Shown: positions 34,339 to 45,744, numbered from the stretch's first letter. The stretch: 64,000 nt of DNA from Wyeomyia smithii (GCF_029784165.1 NC_073696.1:82210220-82274219); one strand, 5' to 3'. A program made the numbers and translations. Notes: generated by a model from the letters alone, not told the origin.

Positions 34339-34983
34339 CCCTAAGAGAAAAACTATTGATGCAAGGTAACCGTACTAATGAAATGAATACTTCGTCCGCA
34401 TCGCTCAAGCCAATCTTCCGAATGTGATGGTTTTCGCAATTACGGGACGTGACATCACCACATTTACCGATGAGAAGAACATTTTTGAACGACCAACACC
34501 ATATCGTGGAATAAGCCAGATCTTTATTTTTGGGGCAAGTCTAGATGAAAAAATCTTCAGCGGCAAAAATGCACTCGAATTTTCTTGAATAAGTAGTGTT
34601 AGTTTTTTTTTAGTTTTAAAATAGTTTATTTGACACGGCACGATACAATTTATGTTTAACTGAGCCAAGTACATTTTTTTTTAAATTCTAAATTAGCAGG
34701 GAAAAGAGGGAGGCACATTTTTTATATCTCGCTGCCGACTACGAGCTAGTGGGGATTTAAGGTGAGAGGAGGGGAGTTACAATTTTGATTTTAACTATAT
34801 TGAGTTATACGATTTATTTATTTGTACATGGCTAAGCAGTGATGTTCTATTTGAGCAGTTTGGACTGAGGTGTCTGCGTGAACATAAAGATGCCTAGTCT
34901 TCGTTTGAGTGTCTCCAGTTTAGTGTATCATCTTCTTTCAGCGTGTAGCGGGAATGGTAATCTAACAAAAAGATAGAAGAGTT

Positions 34984-37900
34984 TCATATTTTAATACCAG
35001 CGTGTTTTATGAACACGTACAGCTGTGTCATGTACTGGAGATCACCGCTTCCCAGAATGTCTCTAACGGGTACGTTCGGTTGTTTTCCTCGGGCCCGAAG
35101 AAAATCTATAAGCTCGGACCTAACACCACAGTATTCGGTACACGACCAAACAACATGCTCGATGTCATGGTAGCCATCGCCACAAACGCAGTGATTACTG
35201 TCTTCAAGCCCTATACGAAAGAGACGCGTGTCTAACGTGTAGTGATTGGACATAAGTCTGGACATCACGCGAATGAAATCCCGACCTACATCCAACCCCT
35301 TGAACCATGCTTTCGTCGATACCTTGAGAAAAATGGAATGTAGCCACCATCCCAGTTCATCTGAGTTCCATGATAATTGCCAACTGTTGAGTGTTCTCTG
35401 ACGCAAAATGCTATAAAATTCATCATAAGCAATTGGTCTTACATAAATATCGCCATCAATAGCACCCACCTTAGCTAAAGCGTCAGCCTTTTCATTGCCC
35501 GGAATGGAACAATGGGAAGGGACCCACGCTAAGGTAACCCGGTATTTTTTTATCTGTTAAAGCACCTAAAAACCGCCGTATTTTCCCCAGGAAATACGGG
35601 GTGTGCTTCACAGTCTTCATCGATCGCAGAGCCTCAATGGCACTGAGACTGTCTGTGAAGATGAAGTAGTGGTCTATGGGTAGGGTTTCGATGATCCCAA
35701 GAGAGTACTGAATGGCAGCAAGTTCTGCGACGTACACGGAAGCAGGAGCATCGAGTTTGTAGGAGGCGATAAAACTTTCGTGAAAAACACCGAAGCCAGT
35801 GGACTCATCTAGATTAGATCCGTCAGTGTAAAACATTTTATCACAACTAACATGTTTGAACTTATTGGAAAAAATCTTAGGGATCTCTTGCGGTCGCAAT
35901 TGATCCAGGATACCAATAATATCTTCTTTCATGGTGGTGTCGAAGAATATAGCATTATTAGAAGTATCTAAAAGTGCGACATTGGAGAAATCGTATGAAG
36001 AAGGATTAATATCTTGAGCCATATAGTCAAAATATAAAGTCATAAATCTGGATTGAGATTGATGGTCGACCAACCTCTCGAAATTTTCAATTACTAATGG
36101 GTTCATAACTGTGCATCGAATTAGCTATCGGTAAGAAAGATTCCAAAAACGATGTTTCAACGGAAGAATACCCGCTAGCACTTCAAGACTCATCGTATGG
36201 GTCGACTGCATGCAGCCCAAGGCAATACGCAAACAACGATATTGTATTCTCTCTAATTTTATAATGTGCGTGTTCGCGGCGGAGCGAAAGCAGAAACAGC
36301 CGTACTCAAGAACTGACAATATCGTTGTTTGGTATAACCTTAGAAGGTCTCCTGGGTGAGCACCCCACCAAGTTCCGGTAATCGTACGAAGAAAATTAAT
36401 CCTCTGTTGACATTTTTGTGTCAGATACCTAATATGACAAGCCCAGGTGCATTTAGAGTCGAACCAGACCCCGAGATATTTAGCGACTAAAACCTGAGTG
36501 ATCGTTTTACCCGAAAGTAGGAGCTGCAGCTGAGCTGGGTTATGCTTCCTAGAAAAAACGACCAGCTCAGTTTTCTCCGGAGAGAATTCGATACCCAGCT
36601 TAAGAGCCCATTCAGACAAGTTGTCTAAGGTATCTTGCAATGGTCCTTGCAGATCGTTAGTTTCGCTTCCAGTAATGGATACAACGCTATCGTCTGCAAG
36701 TTGCCTTAGCGTGCATGAATTTGCAAGACTTTCATCGATGTCATTGACGTAAAAATCATATAAGAGAGGGCTTAAACATGAGCCCTGGGGAAGACCCATG
36801 TAACTAATTCGGGAAGTTGTCGAATCACCATGTGAGAAATACATATGCTTTTCTGATAACAAATTGAGCAAAAAATTATTCAAATTTGGTGAAAGTCCCT
36901 GCGAATGAAGTTTCTCGGTTAAAACTTCTACAGAGACAGAGTCAAATGCCCCCTTAATGTTCAAGAATGCAGAGGCCATTTGCTCTTTTCGAGCAAAGGC
37001 GAGTTGAATTTCGGTAGAAAGCAACGCTAGGCAATCGTTCGTTCCTTTGCCCTGGCGAAAGCCAAATTGAGTATCTGAAAGTAAACCATTTGTTTCGACC
37101 CATCTGTCTAACCTCAAGAGGATCATTTTCTCCATTAATTTCCGGAGGCAAGAGAGCATAGCAATCGGCCTATAAGAATTGTGATCAGAGGCGGGTTTTC
37201 CGGGTTTTTGAATAGCAATGACTTTTACCTCCCTCCAGTCGTGCGGAACAATGTTTAGCTCAAGGAACTTGTTGAACAAGTTCAACAAGCGTCTTTTTGC
37301 AGAGTCGGGTAGATTCTTCAACAAGTTGAATTTGATTCTATCCAACCCTGGAGCTTCATTGTTGCACGAGAGGAGAGCCATTGAAAATTCCAACATCGAA
37401 AATGGAGGCTCTTCCGTAACTACTAAAAACGCGTCGCGAAAGGTCTTCTGTTCGGGGACAGAGTCCGGACAGACCTTTTTGGCGAAATCGAGTATCCAGC
37501 GATCTGAATACTCCTCGGACTCATTCGAAACGTTACGATTCCGCATGCGTCTGGCGGTATCCCAAAGAGTGCTCATCGCTGTTTCCCTCGACAACGCGTT
37601 TACGAACCGCCGCCAGTACCCGCGTTTTTTCGCCCTTACTAAGCTCTTCATCTGCCTGCCCAGTGCCTCGTACTTTCGAAGAAGGTTGACAGTGCCGTAC
37701 TCCCGGTAGTCCTTATACGCCGCGGACCTTCGCGCGTACAGCTCAGAGCACTCTTTGTCCCACCATTTGTTGGGAGGTCGCTGTCTAATCGTTACCCCGG
37801 GTATCGGTTTCGTCTGAGCTTGAGTCGCGGCGTCGATGATCAAGCCAGAAAGGAACGCGTATTCTTCCTCCGGAGAAAGTTCCACGTGGGACTCGATTCT

Positions 37901-38636
37901 TTGCGATATTATGGTCTCATATCGCAATATTGATTGGATCCGTTGGAGTTGACCCATTAGCAATTGAGATAACGATTGGTAGGTGATCACTACCGTGGGG
38001 ATCGTTGATTACTTTCCACCGGCAATCTAACGCTAGTGATGTCGAGCAAAGGGATAGGTCAGGCACGCTTTCACGTGCTGGAGGATTAGGTACACGTGTC
38101 GCTTCCCCAGTATTCAAAAGTGTCATATTGAAGTCGTCGATTAAGTTACAGATTAAAGAAGATCGGTTGTCGTCGTACAGCGACCCCCATAGCGAACAGT
38201 GAGTATTAAAATCTCCCAATATCAAAAAAGGCGCGGGAAGCAACTCTGCTATATCAGTGAGATGCCTCTGTTCAATCCGCGCGGATGGAGGGATATATAA
38301 CGAAACAAGGCATAGGTCTTTTCCATTCATATTCGTTTGAATGGCAACGACTTCAATATTCGAGATCGAGGGGAGGTCGATTTCAAAGAAGGAATAGCAC
38401 TTTTTAATCCCTAAAAGTACCCCTCCACCGTGTGAGTCTCGATCTCGACGAATAATGTTAAAATCGTGGAAATTGAGTTGATCGTTTGAATTGAGAGAAG
38501 TTTCACAGAGTGCAAATGCGTCACAATTGTGTGTATTTATTAAATGAGAAAATAGATCGAATTTGGGGATGATACTTCTGCAATTCCACTGTAATACAGT
38601 GATAAAACTCCTAACCTCTTTCGCCGTATTAGTCAT
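34984..38636 (-). pseudogene. LINE ORF2: endonuclease, reverse transcriptase, RNase H (broken)
   Basis: The start ATG at 38636 overlaps the ORF1 stop by 8 nt. The endonuclease keeps VLQWNCRS, LCETSL, ILGDFNTHC and GSDHLPIV. The frame then breaks at about 37930, probably a short deletion. RT follows, with KPASDHNSYRPIAML, FGFRQGKGTND, GLPQGSCLSPLLYDFYVNDI and LRQLADDSV. In motif A, FLNIKGAFDSV has Asn (codon at 36959-36961, AAC) where the catalytic Asp belongs. An in-frame TAG is at 36125. RNase H follows (YTDGSNLDE, AELAAIQYS, FTDSLSAIE). An extra base in an A-run at about 35546 shifts the frame before the SH...NEKADALAK part. The product would be dead. Confidence 0.94.
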
Positions 38637-40021
38637 CGAAAGATACGATAGCTGAAATGAGGGGCCAAGTTGCTGCTAGTTGCTTCAAAAAGGTTTTCAC
38701 TGTAGGAAGAAGGGCAAGAAGAATATTTTGAAGGGGATCTGGTATGTTGAATGTTTTAAATATCCAGTCCACAATATCAGAAAATTTTACGAACCCTGTT
38801 TCTTTTTTATCTTCTGATCGAGAAATGGGTGCACGAGGGGTTTTTGGTGCCCCAGGAAGCGGTGGGTACTCCTGGTTTGATTTAAAATTAAATCCGGGAG
38901 GTACTTGCTTCGGTTTTTCTTCACCGCTTGCTTTTTGTGTTGGCTTATTGGTCATTCCGCTAGGGGCTATCTTACGACCTTTGCGAGAAAGATTAGGAGA
39001 GTTGATCAATCTCCTCTTCCTAGATCCTTCTGGCATGGCATAAGAGCACCCTTCGACGGGATCGTCAGATGTACCCTCATCGGTTGGCAGAAAGGAAAAG
39101 ATGTTTCCTGTCGAGGGTGGCTCAGCCCTCTTAAGCATTTCTGCAAAAGAGCGCTTTGATCGTTCCTTGAGGGAACGCTTGATTTTTTCCTCGCGCTGTT
39201 TGTACGCGGGACACGCCGAAAGATCATGCCGAGTTCCCTCGCAGTAAAGACACTTTTCAGTATCCTCACAGCAAGCGGTCTCAGCATGATTGCCTCCGCA
39301 CTTGCTGCAGCGTGCCTTGTTGCAGCAGTAGGTGGCTGTATGACCTAACTGCTTGCAGTTTTGGCAATGCATGACCCGCGGTACGAACAGGCGTACAGGT
39401 AGACGAACCCTGTCCAAAGAGATGTAGTTCGGCAGTGCGGATCCGGCGAATGTTACACGGAAGGAATCCGAAGGGAAGAATTTCTTCTTCCCTTCTTCGA
39501 TGAATACTGAATGCAATTGCTTGACATCCAGTATCTTTACATCTTGAATCAGGGGGTTCTTGAAGCAGCCAACCCCGTGACGCAAAATGTCATCGACCGT
39601 GAGGCTTCCTTCGGTAACCACACCGTCGATCTCCACGTCCTTGGCAGAGATGTACACGCGGTACTCCCTTGTAAAGAGCTCGTAGCTAGCAATTTCGTTT
39701 GCTTGCTTCAAGCTACTCAGGACAACTCGCAGTTTGTTCGGCCTCACCTTCGTAATCTCGGTTACGGCCGAAAACTGTTTTGCCAGGTCTTTGCCTATTT
39801 GAATTATATTCAAAGGTTTTTTTTATGGACCGGAAGTAAACAACGTAGGGACCGCTAGCGGCATCTGGGTAAGCTTTTACCCGTATTTCCGGTACCCTTG
39901 GTACGGGGCTAGGTAGCGGTGGTGGTACAGGGGAAGGTAAGGGAGAACTGCTGGGGGAAATTTCAATTTCTTCCCCATTTGTTTCCACATCCAGGAAAAG
40001 TTGCACCTGCATGTCGTCCAT
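38629..40021 (-). pseudogene. LINE ORF1: gag-like RNA-binding protein (one frameshift)
   Basis: The ATG at 40021 gives MDDMQVQLFLDVETNGEE, then a Ser/Pro-rich stretch and PYVVYFRSIKK. Here a homopolymer of eight A (about 39815-39822, minus strand) adds one base. The frame resumes as PLNIIQIGKDLAKQF and continues to 38629. The middle part has the RRM-like fold region seen in I-type ORF1 (LRVVLSSLKQANEIA). Three CCHC-type zinc knuckles follow (CQNCKQLGHTATYC, CSKCGGNHAETAC, CLYCEGTRHDLSAC). The C-terminal third is Lys/Pro-rich with a hydrophobic end. The protein would bind element RNA and help form the RNP. Confidence 0.93.
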
Positions 40022-40149
40022 TTTGCGGGAGCGATACGCTCTACCGCACACAAACGATGAATATTCGAATGTGTGGGGGGATCAAATAGTTGATATTAAA
40101 TTTTAAAAACAAGTTTTCAAACTACAATGGATCAAAATAAAAAAAAGAC

Positions 40150-40180
40150 AGTAATACTAATACTAATAACAATAGTAATA

Positions 40181-40236
<56 letters not shown>

Positions 40237-40320
40237 TATAATAATAATAACAACAATAATAATAATAATAATATTAATAATAATAATATTGATAGTAATA
40301 ATATTAATAATAATGATAAA
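40150..40320 (+). repeat. AAT/ATA microsatellite in the LINE 5' UTR
   Basis: About 170 bp of nearly pure trinucleotide repeat (AAT on +, ATT on the sense strand of the LINE), with scattered interruptions. It lies between the 5' end and ORF1 of the LINE, an odd position because I-type elements usually carry TAA repeats at the 3' end. Confidence 0.95.
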
Positions 40321-40742
40321 AAATCTAAAGTGAATACTTCACCGAACGTCTAAGTCACGACCTCACGGCTGACAGTAGGATCAGTCGAGTGTCTCCGCAG
40401 AACAAACAATGACGATCCAGCTTCGTGTTGTGAAACAGTGGCCGTATCCTACACGCGACCTTGTAGATGCCACTTGTAGTTGACTTCCACTCGCTCGATC
40501 GTATGGTGGTCCGTGCTGCTAGCGGGGTAACAGCGGTGCGGGAGAATTATTCTTGCTGATATATCAGCTGCGTATCAGATCACTGGCGGGGTAGCCTGCC
40601 CCTACCAGTGTGCAGAAGATGTTTCTGCCGATATACTGCAGTCTATTGTTATCGCACAGCACAAAAAACTAATCGAAAAAAACACCCGTACCCGTAACTC
40701 GTGTATTGTTATTTTGCGAATCAAACGGAGATAAACAATTTG

Positions 40743-40775
40743 CGTCTAATCGAGACGAAAGCAAAACAACGAAAT
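40743..40775 (-). promoter_or_regulatory. Candidate internal promoter of the LINE (Inr plus DPE)
   Basis: The minus-strand 5' end reads TTCATTTCG across the junction (initiator-like). AGACG, a match to the downstream promoter element RGWYV, lies at 40747-40743, 28-33 nt downstream of the 5' end. I and jockey elements are known to use TATA-less promoters with a DPE at this distance. Function here is inferred. Confidence 0.5.
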
Positions 40776-41129
40776 GAATAAGTAGTGTGAGTTTTAAAAA
40801 AGTCAAGAAAATATTACGGGAGCGAAAAAAGCTAGCTTTACACATAATGTCATATAAGACACTTTTGAGAAATTTATGATACATATGTCACTTATGAAAA
40901 GAATTGATTTGATCATAACTCACATTCCTTCACTGAAAGTTTTAAGTTTGGTTCTGCATTCCCAAACATTAAACGACAAAGTAAATTCGTTACGTAGTTT
41001 ATGGATAACCCCACTAACCAAATGCATAAAGTAGAAGTAGAAATATATAAAATCAGATATTGAACTATTTCTTATGAAAATGTCTAAGAAATATGTGATA
41101 AATAATGGATATCGACTGATTCATATTTT

Positions 41130-41556
41130 CGTGACGTTACAACGGAGTGAGAATACCCCTTGCTGAAAAATGAGCGTTGTAACGTCACGAAATATAAAAG
41201 CTTTTCAAATATAGATGTTACCAGTTATAGGCACTCTAAACATGGCAAAATGTTCGATTATTATTTGTTATCAAATCGTGGAAGAAGAAATTGTTATAAA
41301 ATTCCAAACAAAGCAGAGTTTTTGACTTTTGTAAGAAAAGTCCCGATACCTCAATTTCTCGCGCGTTGTAACGTCACGCTACATTTTCACTCCTCAAGGT
41401 AATATAAACAAAGTAAACAAATATCTTATACATCATTCTTATAGGAAATTTTGTTCACTTTCCGAATCTGTAATAATATCAAAAGGTTTCATGAAAAAAA
41501 TACAAGTTAGAATTAAAATGATGCCAACAGAATAGTCAAAACGTTGTAACGTCACG
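41130..41556 (+). repeat. 16-bp CRE-like motif, copies 3 to 6
   Basis: Copies are at 41130-41144 (minus, CGTGACGTTACAACG), 41174-41189 (+), 41363-41378 (+) and 41541-41556 (+, first base A). Together with 33889 and 34056 they lie in what was about 2.2 kb between the transposase start and the right end of the piggyBac before the LINE inserted. Confidence 0.92.
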
Positions 41557-41669
41557 GTAGAATGTGTCAAATGCTTTCTCCATTTAAAATTCGGAACGTG
41601 GAATTCTCTGGCTCCTCCCCTGTTCATTTCTGAAACATGTAACTCATTGTCAACAAATATTTCACTCAC

Positions 41670-41693
41670 GGTCCATAAGGAAGCATTTTTCCC
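41670..41693. repeat. Right subterminal repeat of the piggyBac element
   Basis: GGTCCATAAGGAAGCATTTT then TCCC, an inverted copy of the terminal block at about 41930-41956 (GGGAAAAATGCTTCCCTTGG then TCC). It is a likely transposase-binding subterminal repeat. Confidence 0.7.
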
Positions 41694-42904
41694 AAAACTT
41701 ATTTTGCCTAAATAAGGTATTAATTATTATCTGATCATGTATGTTTTGTGACTATGCTCAATCATACTCACCGAATAATATAAAATATGTGAAAAATCAC
41801 CAAAATATTATAAATGCACGACACAATCAATCGAACAACTCACTCAGTGCAACTGGCGTCAACTTCACATTTCTATGCAAAAATTACACAAAACATTGAA
41901 GTGAGATAACAAAATCACCCATTCAATATTTGGGAAAAATGCTTCCCTTGGTCCTTAAGGGGTTAAAAAAATTTGCATCAATCATCATTCCGGGGTGAAT
42001 TTTATCACTTCATTGTTTCAATGAATTGAACAGTTGCATGTTACGTGACGTCTTGGGTTGTTGTTGAGATGAAAACATGTAATACGCAGCTATTGGGAGT
42101 CAGCATTGCCTTTGAGGAAAAAATTGCAAAAATAATTATGAAAATCGTTGTGATATTTTTTTTATCTTGATAACTAATCTGGGAACAAAATCAAAAAACT
42201 TTACGTATCGCAGCTTGGTGTTTTGTATCTGCTTGACCCGATTGTTTGTATGCAATAAAAATCACTCAAAATACACTTTAATTTCAATTTATATTTTAGC
42301 ATGAAAAAAAAAAACTTTAAATAGAAGGAAATGCATAAATAGTGGCAATATACACATATCTAAACACAATCCGTGAAGATTACGACAAACCCCAAGCTCT
42401 ACGAGCGCTTTTTATCACAAACTCAAAAAAGAGCTAAAGTGATCAAAGTTACCCCGCTGATCAAAGTCTCCCCGGTTCACGGTACACAAAACGAATTTAC
42501 CAAACTACAGTTCACACAAGAAACTCAGAGTAATACATTTTCAGAATATTTGAAACAGTGAATGTCAAACGAACGCGTTCTCACTGCGACTGATGGATGA
42601 CTTGACATTCTTTGTTATTACGAATGAAAAATGAGAGTAATATTTCCTTGAGTGAAATATTTCCCCGAATGAAATATTTCTTCGACAAGGCAACACATGG
42701 TGGCTATTTTTGACTTTCATGCTAAAAGCGCTGAAGAATATTAGCCCTGATCAGGAATGAAAGTTTTCATAACTTTTAATCACAGAATGTAAATGTCATG
42801 TAAACTAAATTTGACACTGACTATTATTCACTGATATACAACAATTAGCTTTAGAAAATTTTAGTGCAATTCAATGTGATATAAGATAAATAATAGCAAT
42901 CTTA

Positions 42905-43175
42905 TTACCAGAGAGATGTAACGCAAAAAAACCCTCTTTTTGGACCCCCACCTCCCCGATATGTAACGAAACGTAACGCAAACACCAACCCCCTCATACA
43001 AATTACGTAACGCTGTAGAAGAATTTGCTTAATAGAAACGCTCGATTTGAAAGGTCTCTCCAGAGATATTTTGTTACGTAACGCTGATCTTAGCCCCCCC
43101 TCCGCTATGTAACATATTGTAACGCTCAAGGATACTGCCCCTCCCTCCAATGAGCGTTACGTAATCTATGGATGC
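42905..43175. repeat. TTACGTAACGC-rich repeat
   Basis: At least six copies of GTAACG or its palindromic form GTTACGTAACGC are scattered over 250 bp, with C-rich stretches between. The right end (GCGTTACGTAATCTATGGAT) resembles the common insect 'ATCCATAAATTACGTAACGC' terminal repeat. Probably a decayed MITE. Confidence 0.55.
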
Positions 43176-44339
43176 CGTCTAAATTAAAGACAAATCTTGA
43201 AACATCTAGGAAGAAAAAAAGCCGGTTTCAGTAGCAATGAAACGTAAAAAATCTAATCATTTAAATGGCTTGTAGTTCATAACTCACCTCTAATTATTTT
43301 GTAATCCTTTTTCATTTGTGTTGTTTGATAATGTGCTTGAATGCAATGTGCGATTTAACCCTTGAACATTGATAAAGCGCAAAAAATAATCTCCGCTTAT
43401 ATGCTTCCAATAAAGGAGCTTCTTCAAATGAAGATCCAATAGAAATTCAGTAATTCACAAAAAAAAATCCTCATTTGACCTAGCCTCTCCGCTAGCAGCT
43501 GCCCGGTTCGTCACTAGCCAAACGGATACGTACAAGTGGACGTTTGCGGAATCGAGTTTTAAAAGCTCTAATTAAGAATCATAAATCTGCCCTGCCCCCG
43601 AGTAATAATCTCGCAAGAGCTGTGGCGGCGGCTCACTGTGCTGTACCTTATAGATGATGCCGCTTATTTTTTCCCGATCGCTGTTCATACCGAGCAGACC
43701 ATGTTTCCTTAATCCGGTCCAACTATCCGTTCAATTCCAAACCAGATAGCTATATAATTATCACCACACTACGATGAAGTCATTTCTTCGTGCAGCCGGC
43801 CATAGATGGATGTCTTTGCGGCGCTAAGCTGTCGAACGCGGATCATAACCTGCACGGCTCCTCATAGGACTGGCGCTTCGCTTCTATGTTCCGCATTTGA
43901 TTGCCTTTACCGGCGTGCCGTAATTTTCTCCTAGATTCCCCTAATTTCCATTGGCTTTAACCGGGCTCAGTGTGGCTTCTACTAGAAACCTATATCATTT
44001 ACACTTTGTACCTTCCTAACAAAACTGACTACATCGGCTTTGGGCGACCTGCCGGGAATTCTCATTAGTGCGATGGGAGTAACATTTTCAAGTTATGAAA
44101 AATTAATTTGAAAACATGTAGCTGGAATGCTACGGATGAACTGCTCTCCATATATTTCACCGTGGCACATCGCTTTGGGAGGACTACTGAATTTCAATTC
44201 GCTTTATTTAGGCGAATAAAAGACTATTTACGACAATGAGAGAGGGGGATGAGGGGGGGATAGCGCTGCGAACCGCGTTCCGTACAGGCGCTGGGAACAG
44301 TCCAACTAGCACAATATTTATGGTAACCCATTTTCGATG
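43176..44339. other. Stretch without recognisable gene
   Basis: 43480-44060 is a little GC-richer, with no open frame of note. Nothing is recognised. Confidence 0.4.
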
Positions 44340-44347
44340 ATCTAAAC

Positions 44348-44890
44348 CAGCGGTTCTCAACCTGGGGTACGCGTACCCCTGGGGGTACTCGAAAGCCTTT
44401 AGGGGGTACGCGGAAGAAAAATCAGTAATGGCGGACAAAGAAATTTTTTTAATAATACTTCATTTGTTGTTCAATCGTGCTCTTAGAACATTACTATAGT
44501 AATCAAACAAAACATAGTTCAATTTGAAACCTGAGCTAGACGACCACAATATGATCTACCCCTACTTTCTCCCACTCTGCGAGAACATTCTGGGCCAGGG
44601 GGCAGGGCTGGATTTAGATGCTGGAGGGCCCTCTTTCCTCAAAAAATTTGGAGGCAAGAAAATTTTTAATTTTGAAACGATTTAATGCTTCACAGGAAGG
44701 TGACGAGCAAAAAAATGGTCTCCACTCTGCCGTCACCGTCTGGCCCAAGACTAGGGGCCCCTCGTTTCGGAAGGCCCGGTGCATTTGCCCCTTTTGCCTT
44801 CCCCTCATAAATTCGGGCCTGCCAGGAAGTACAATCGATATAAAAATATCGCCAAGGGGTACGCGGACAAAAAAAGGTTGAGAACCGCTG
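44348..44890. mobile_element. hAT MITE with perfect 8-bp target duplication
   Basis: The left end CAGCGGTTCTCAACCTGGGG and the right end (complement CAGCGGTTCTCAACCT) are hAT-type terminal repeats. The perfect duplication ATCTAAAC flanks it (44340-44347, 44891-44898). The subterminal block GGGGTACGCG recurs four times (44367, 44392, 44402, 44855). The element is 543 bp and non-coding. A second hAT-like insertion lies inside it. Confidence 0.92.
44603..44821. mobile_element. Nested hAT-like MITE
   Basis: Ends CAGGGCTGGATTTA and the complement of CAGGCCCGAATTTA are hAT-type inverted repeats. The flanks CCAGGGGG (44595-44602) and CCAGGAAG (44822-44829) agree at 6 of 8 bases. It contains no coding sequence. 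Its insertion into the outer hAT MITE shows order of events. Confidence 0.7.
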
Positions 44891-44898
44891 ATCTAAAC

Positions 44899-45744
44899 GC
44901 AAGAATTGTTTCGGAGCTTTTCCCCGTGCGCTTCAATTTATGAATGAATGAAACAGTGGATCGACCCTGAATAACATTGGAAAAGCGGTGCACTTGGGAT
45001 GAATCAGCGTAGCAGTGAGTTAGAGCTGTTTTGTTGTGGCTACCAGGGTGGTTTGTATTCTATTTGTTAATGATCACAAAGCTTTTCCTTAGCGCACAAC
45101 GGTAACGAAAACTCAGTGAAACATTTGTATAAATTAACCATTGGTTGGATTGCACAGTTAGTGAAGCATATTTCAAAGCACATAATTTATTGATGGCATT
45201 AGTTTTATTTATTTTACCGAAGCTGAAAAGTCGGGGAAACGCAGTTACGTTCGGTAGCCTCGTCGATTGTCAATGGATACCTGTGCTGGTAACTCGATTA
45301 CAGAGCGTGCCTGCCTGTAGGTACTGACCTGTCGGGATTACAGCGCCCGTTTGGCTGCTCTGAATTTCAAATTGATCAGAATTACAACCATAAAAAATCA
45401 TTAAAATTAAAATAGTTACCGCTTGGGCATTTTTGGGTAATGATTTTTTCTTCTTCGCATTTTTAACCAACGAATTTTGTTTTAGTTTAGATGTTTTTGC
45501 TCAAAATTTAATAATTTACTGGATCGTGGGTTTGTGGTTTCTTACATGGGATCGGAAAATGCGTTTAAGTTGTTGAAATAACATAAAAATCGTTCAATGC
45601 ATTCCAATGATGAATTTGGAACAATTACATGACTACTGGTTTTTGAGGGAAATGGTGGTGATTTATTGCTTCGAAATGTAACATTCGCGAGCATCGAAAA
45701 TTCGTAATATAAATAGATGTTGGTTTATTCAGAACGGGAAAATG
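44899..45744. other. Stretch without recognisable gene
   Basis: Short frames only; nothing is recognised. Confidence 0.4.

Larger units (their letters stand above)
34600..40774 (-). mobile_element. Near full-length I-clade LINE with RNase H
   Basis: The element is bounded by a perfect 14-bp target duplication TGAATAAGTAGTGT (34586-34599 and 40775-40788). It reads on the minus strand: 5' UTR (40774-40022) with a TAA/TTA microsatellite, ORF1 with three CCHC knuckles, ORF2 with AP-endonuclease, RT and RNase H, a 3' UTR of about 380 bp, and a short A-tail (TAAAAAAAA next to 34603). The gene order and RNase H point to the I clade (I/Ingi/Loa group). It sits inside the piggyBac transposon. Coding lesions are listed with each ORF. 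A 5'-truncated relative lies at 5582-5765. Confidence 0.95.
31836..41962 (-). mobile_element. piggyBac-type transposon (10.1 kb with a LINE inside)
   Basis: Both ends read, inward from the target site, CCCCTTAAGGACCA as inverted repeats. They are flanked by TTAA at 31832-31835 and 41963-41966, the piggyBac target duplication. Subterminal inverted copies of a GGGAAGYATTTTTCCC block occur near each end (31968-31998; 41670-41693), as in canonical piggyBac. The transposase remnant lies on the minus strand at 32057-33579. A LINE of 6.2 kb (34600-40774) interrupts it; without that the transposon is about 3.95 kb. The clean TTAA flanks and well-kept ends suggest it was active in recent evolutionary time. 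Confidence 0.93.
31651..42492. mobile_element. Outer TIR element carrying the piggyBac/LINE nest (inferred)
   Basis: At the left, CACAGTACCGTAAACTAGAG then TGACTTTGATCAC (31658-31690). At the right, the complementary GTGATCAAAG and CTTTGATCAG...GTTCACGGTACAC (42440-42492). These form imperfect inverted repeats lying outside the piggyBac ends. Removing the piggyBac leaves about 715 bp of AT-rich, non-coding sequence, like a MITE. The repeats are diverged, so this is an older element and its exact limits are uncertain. Confidence 0.5.
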
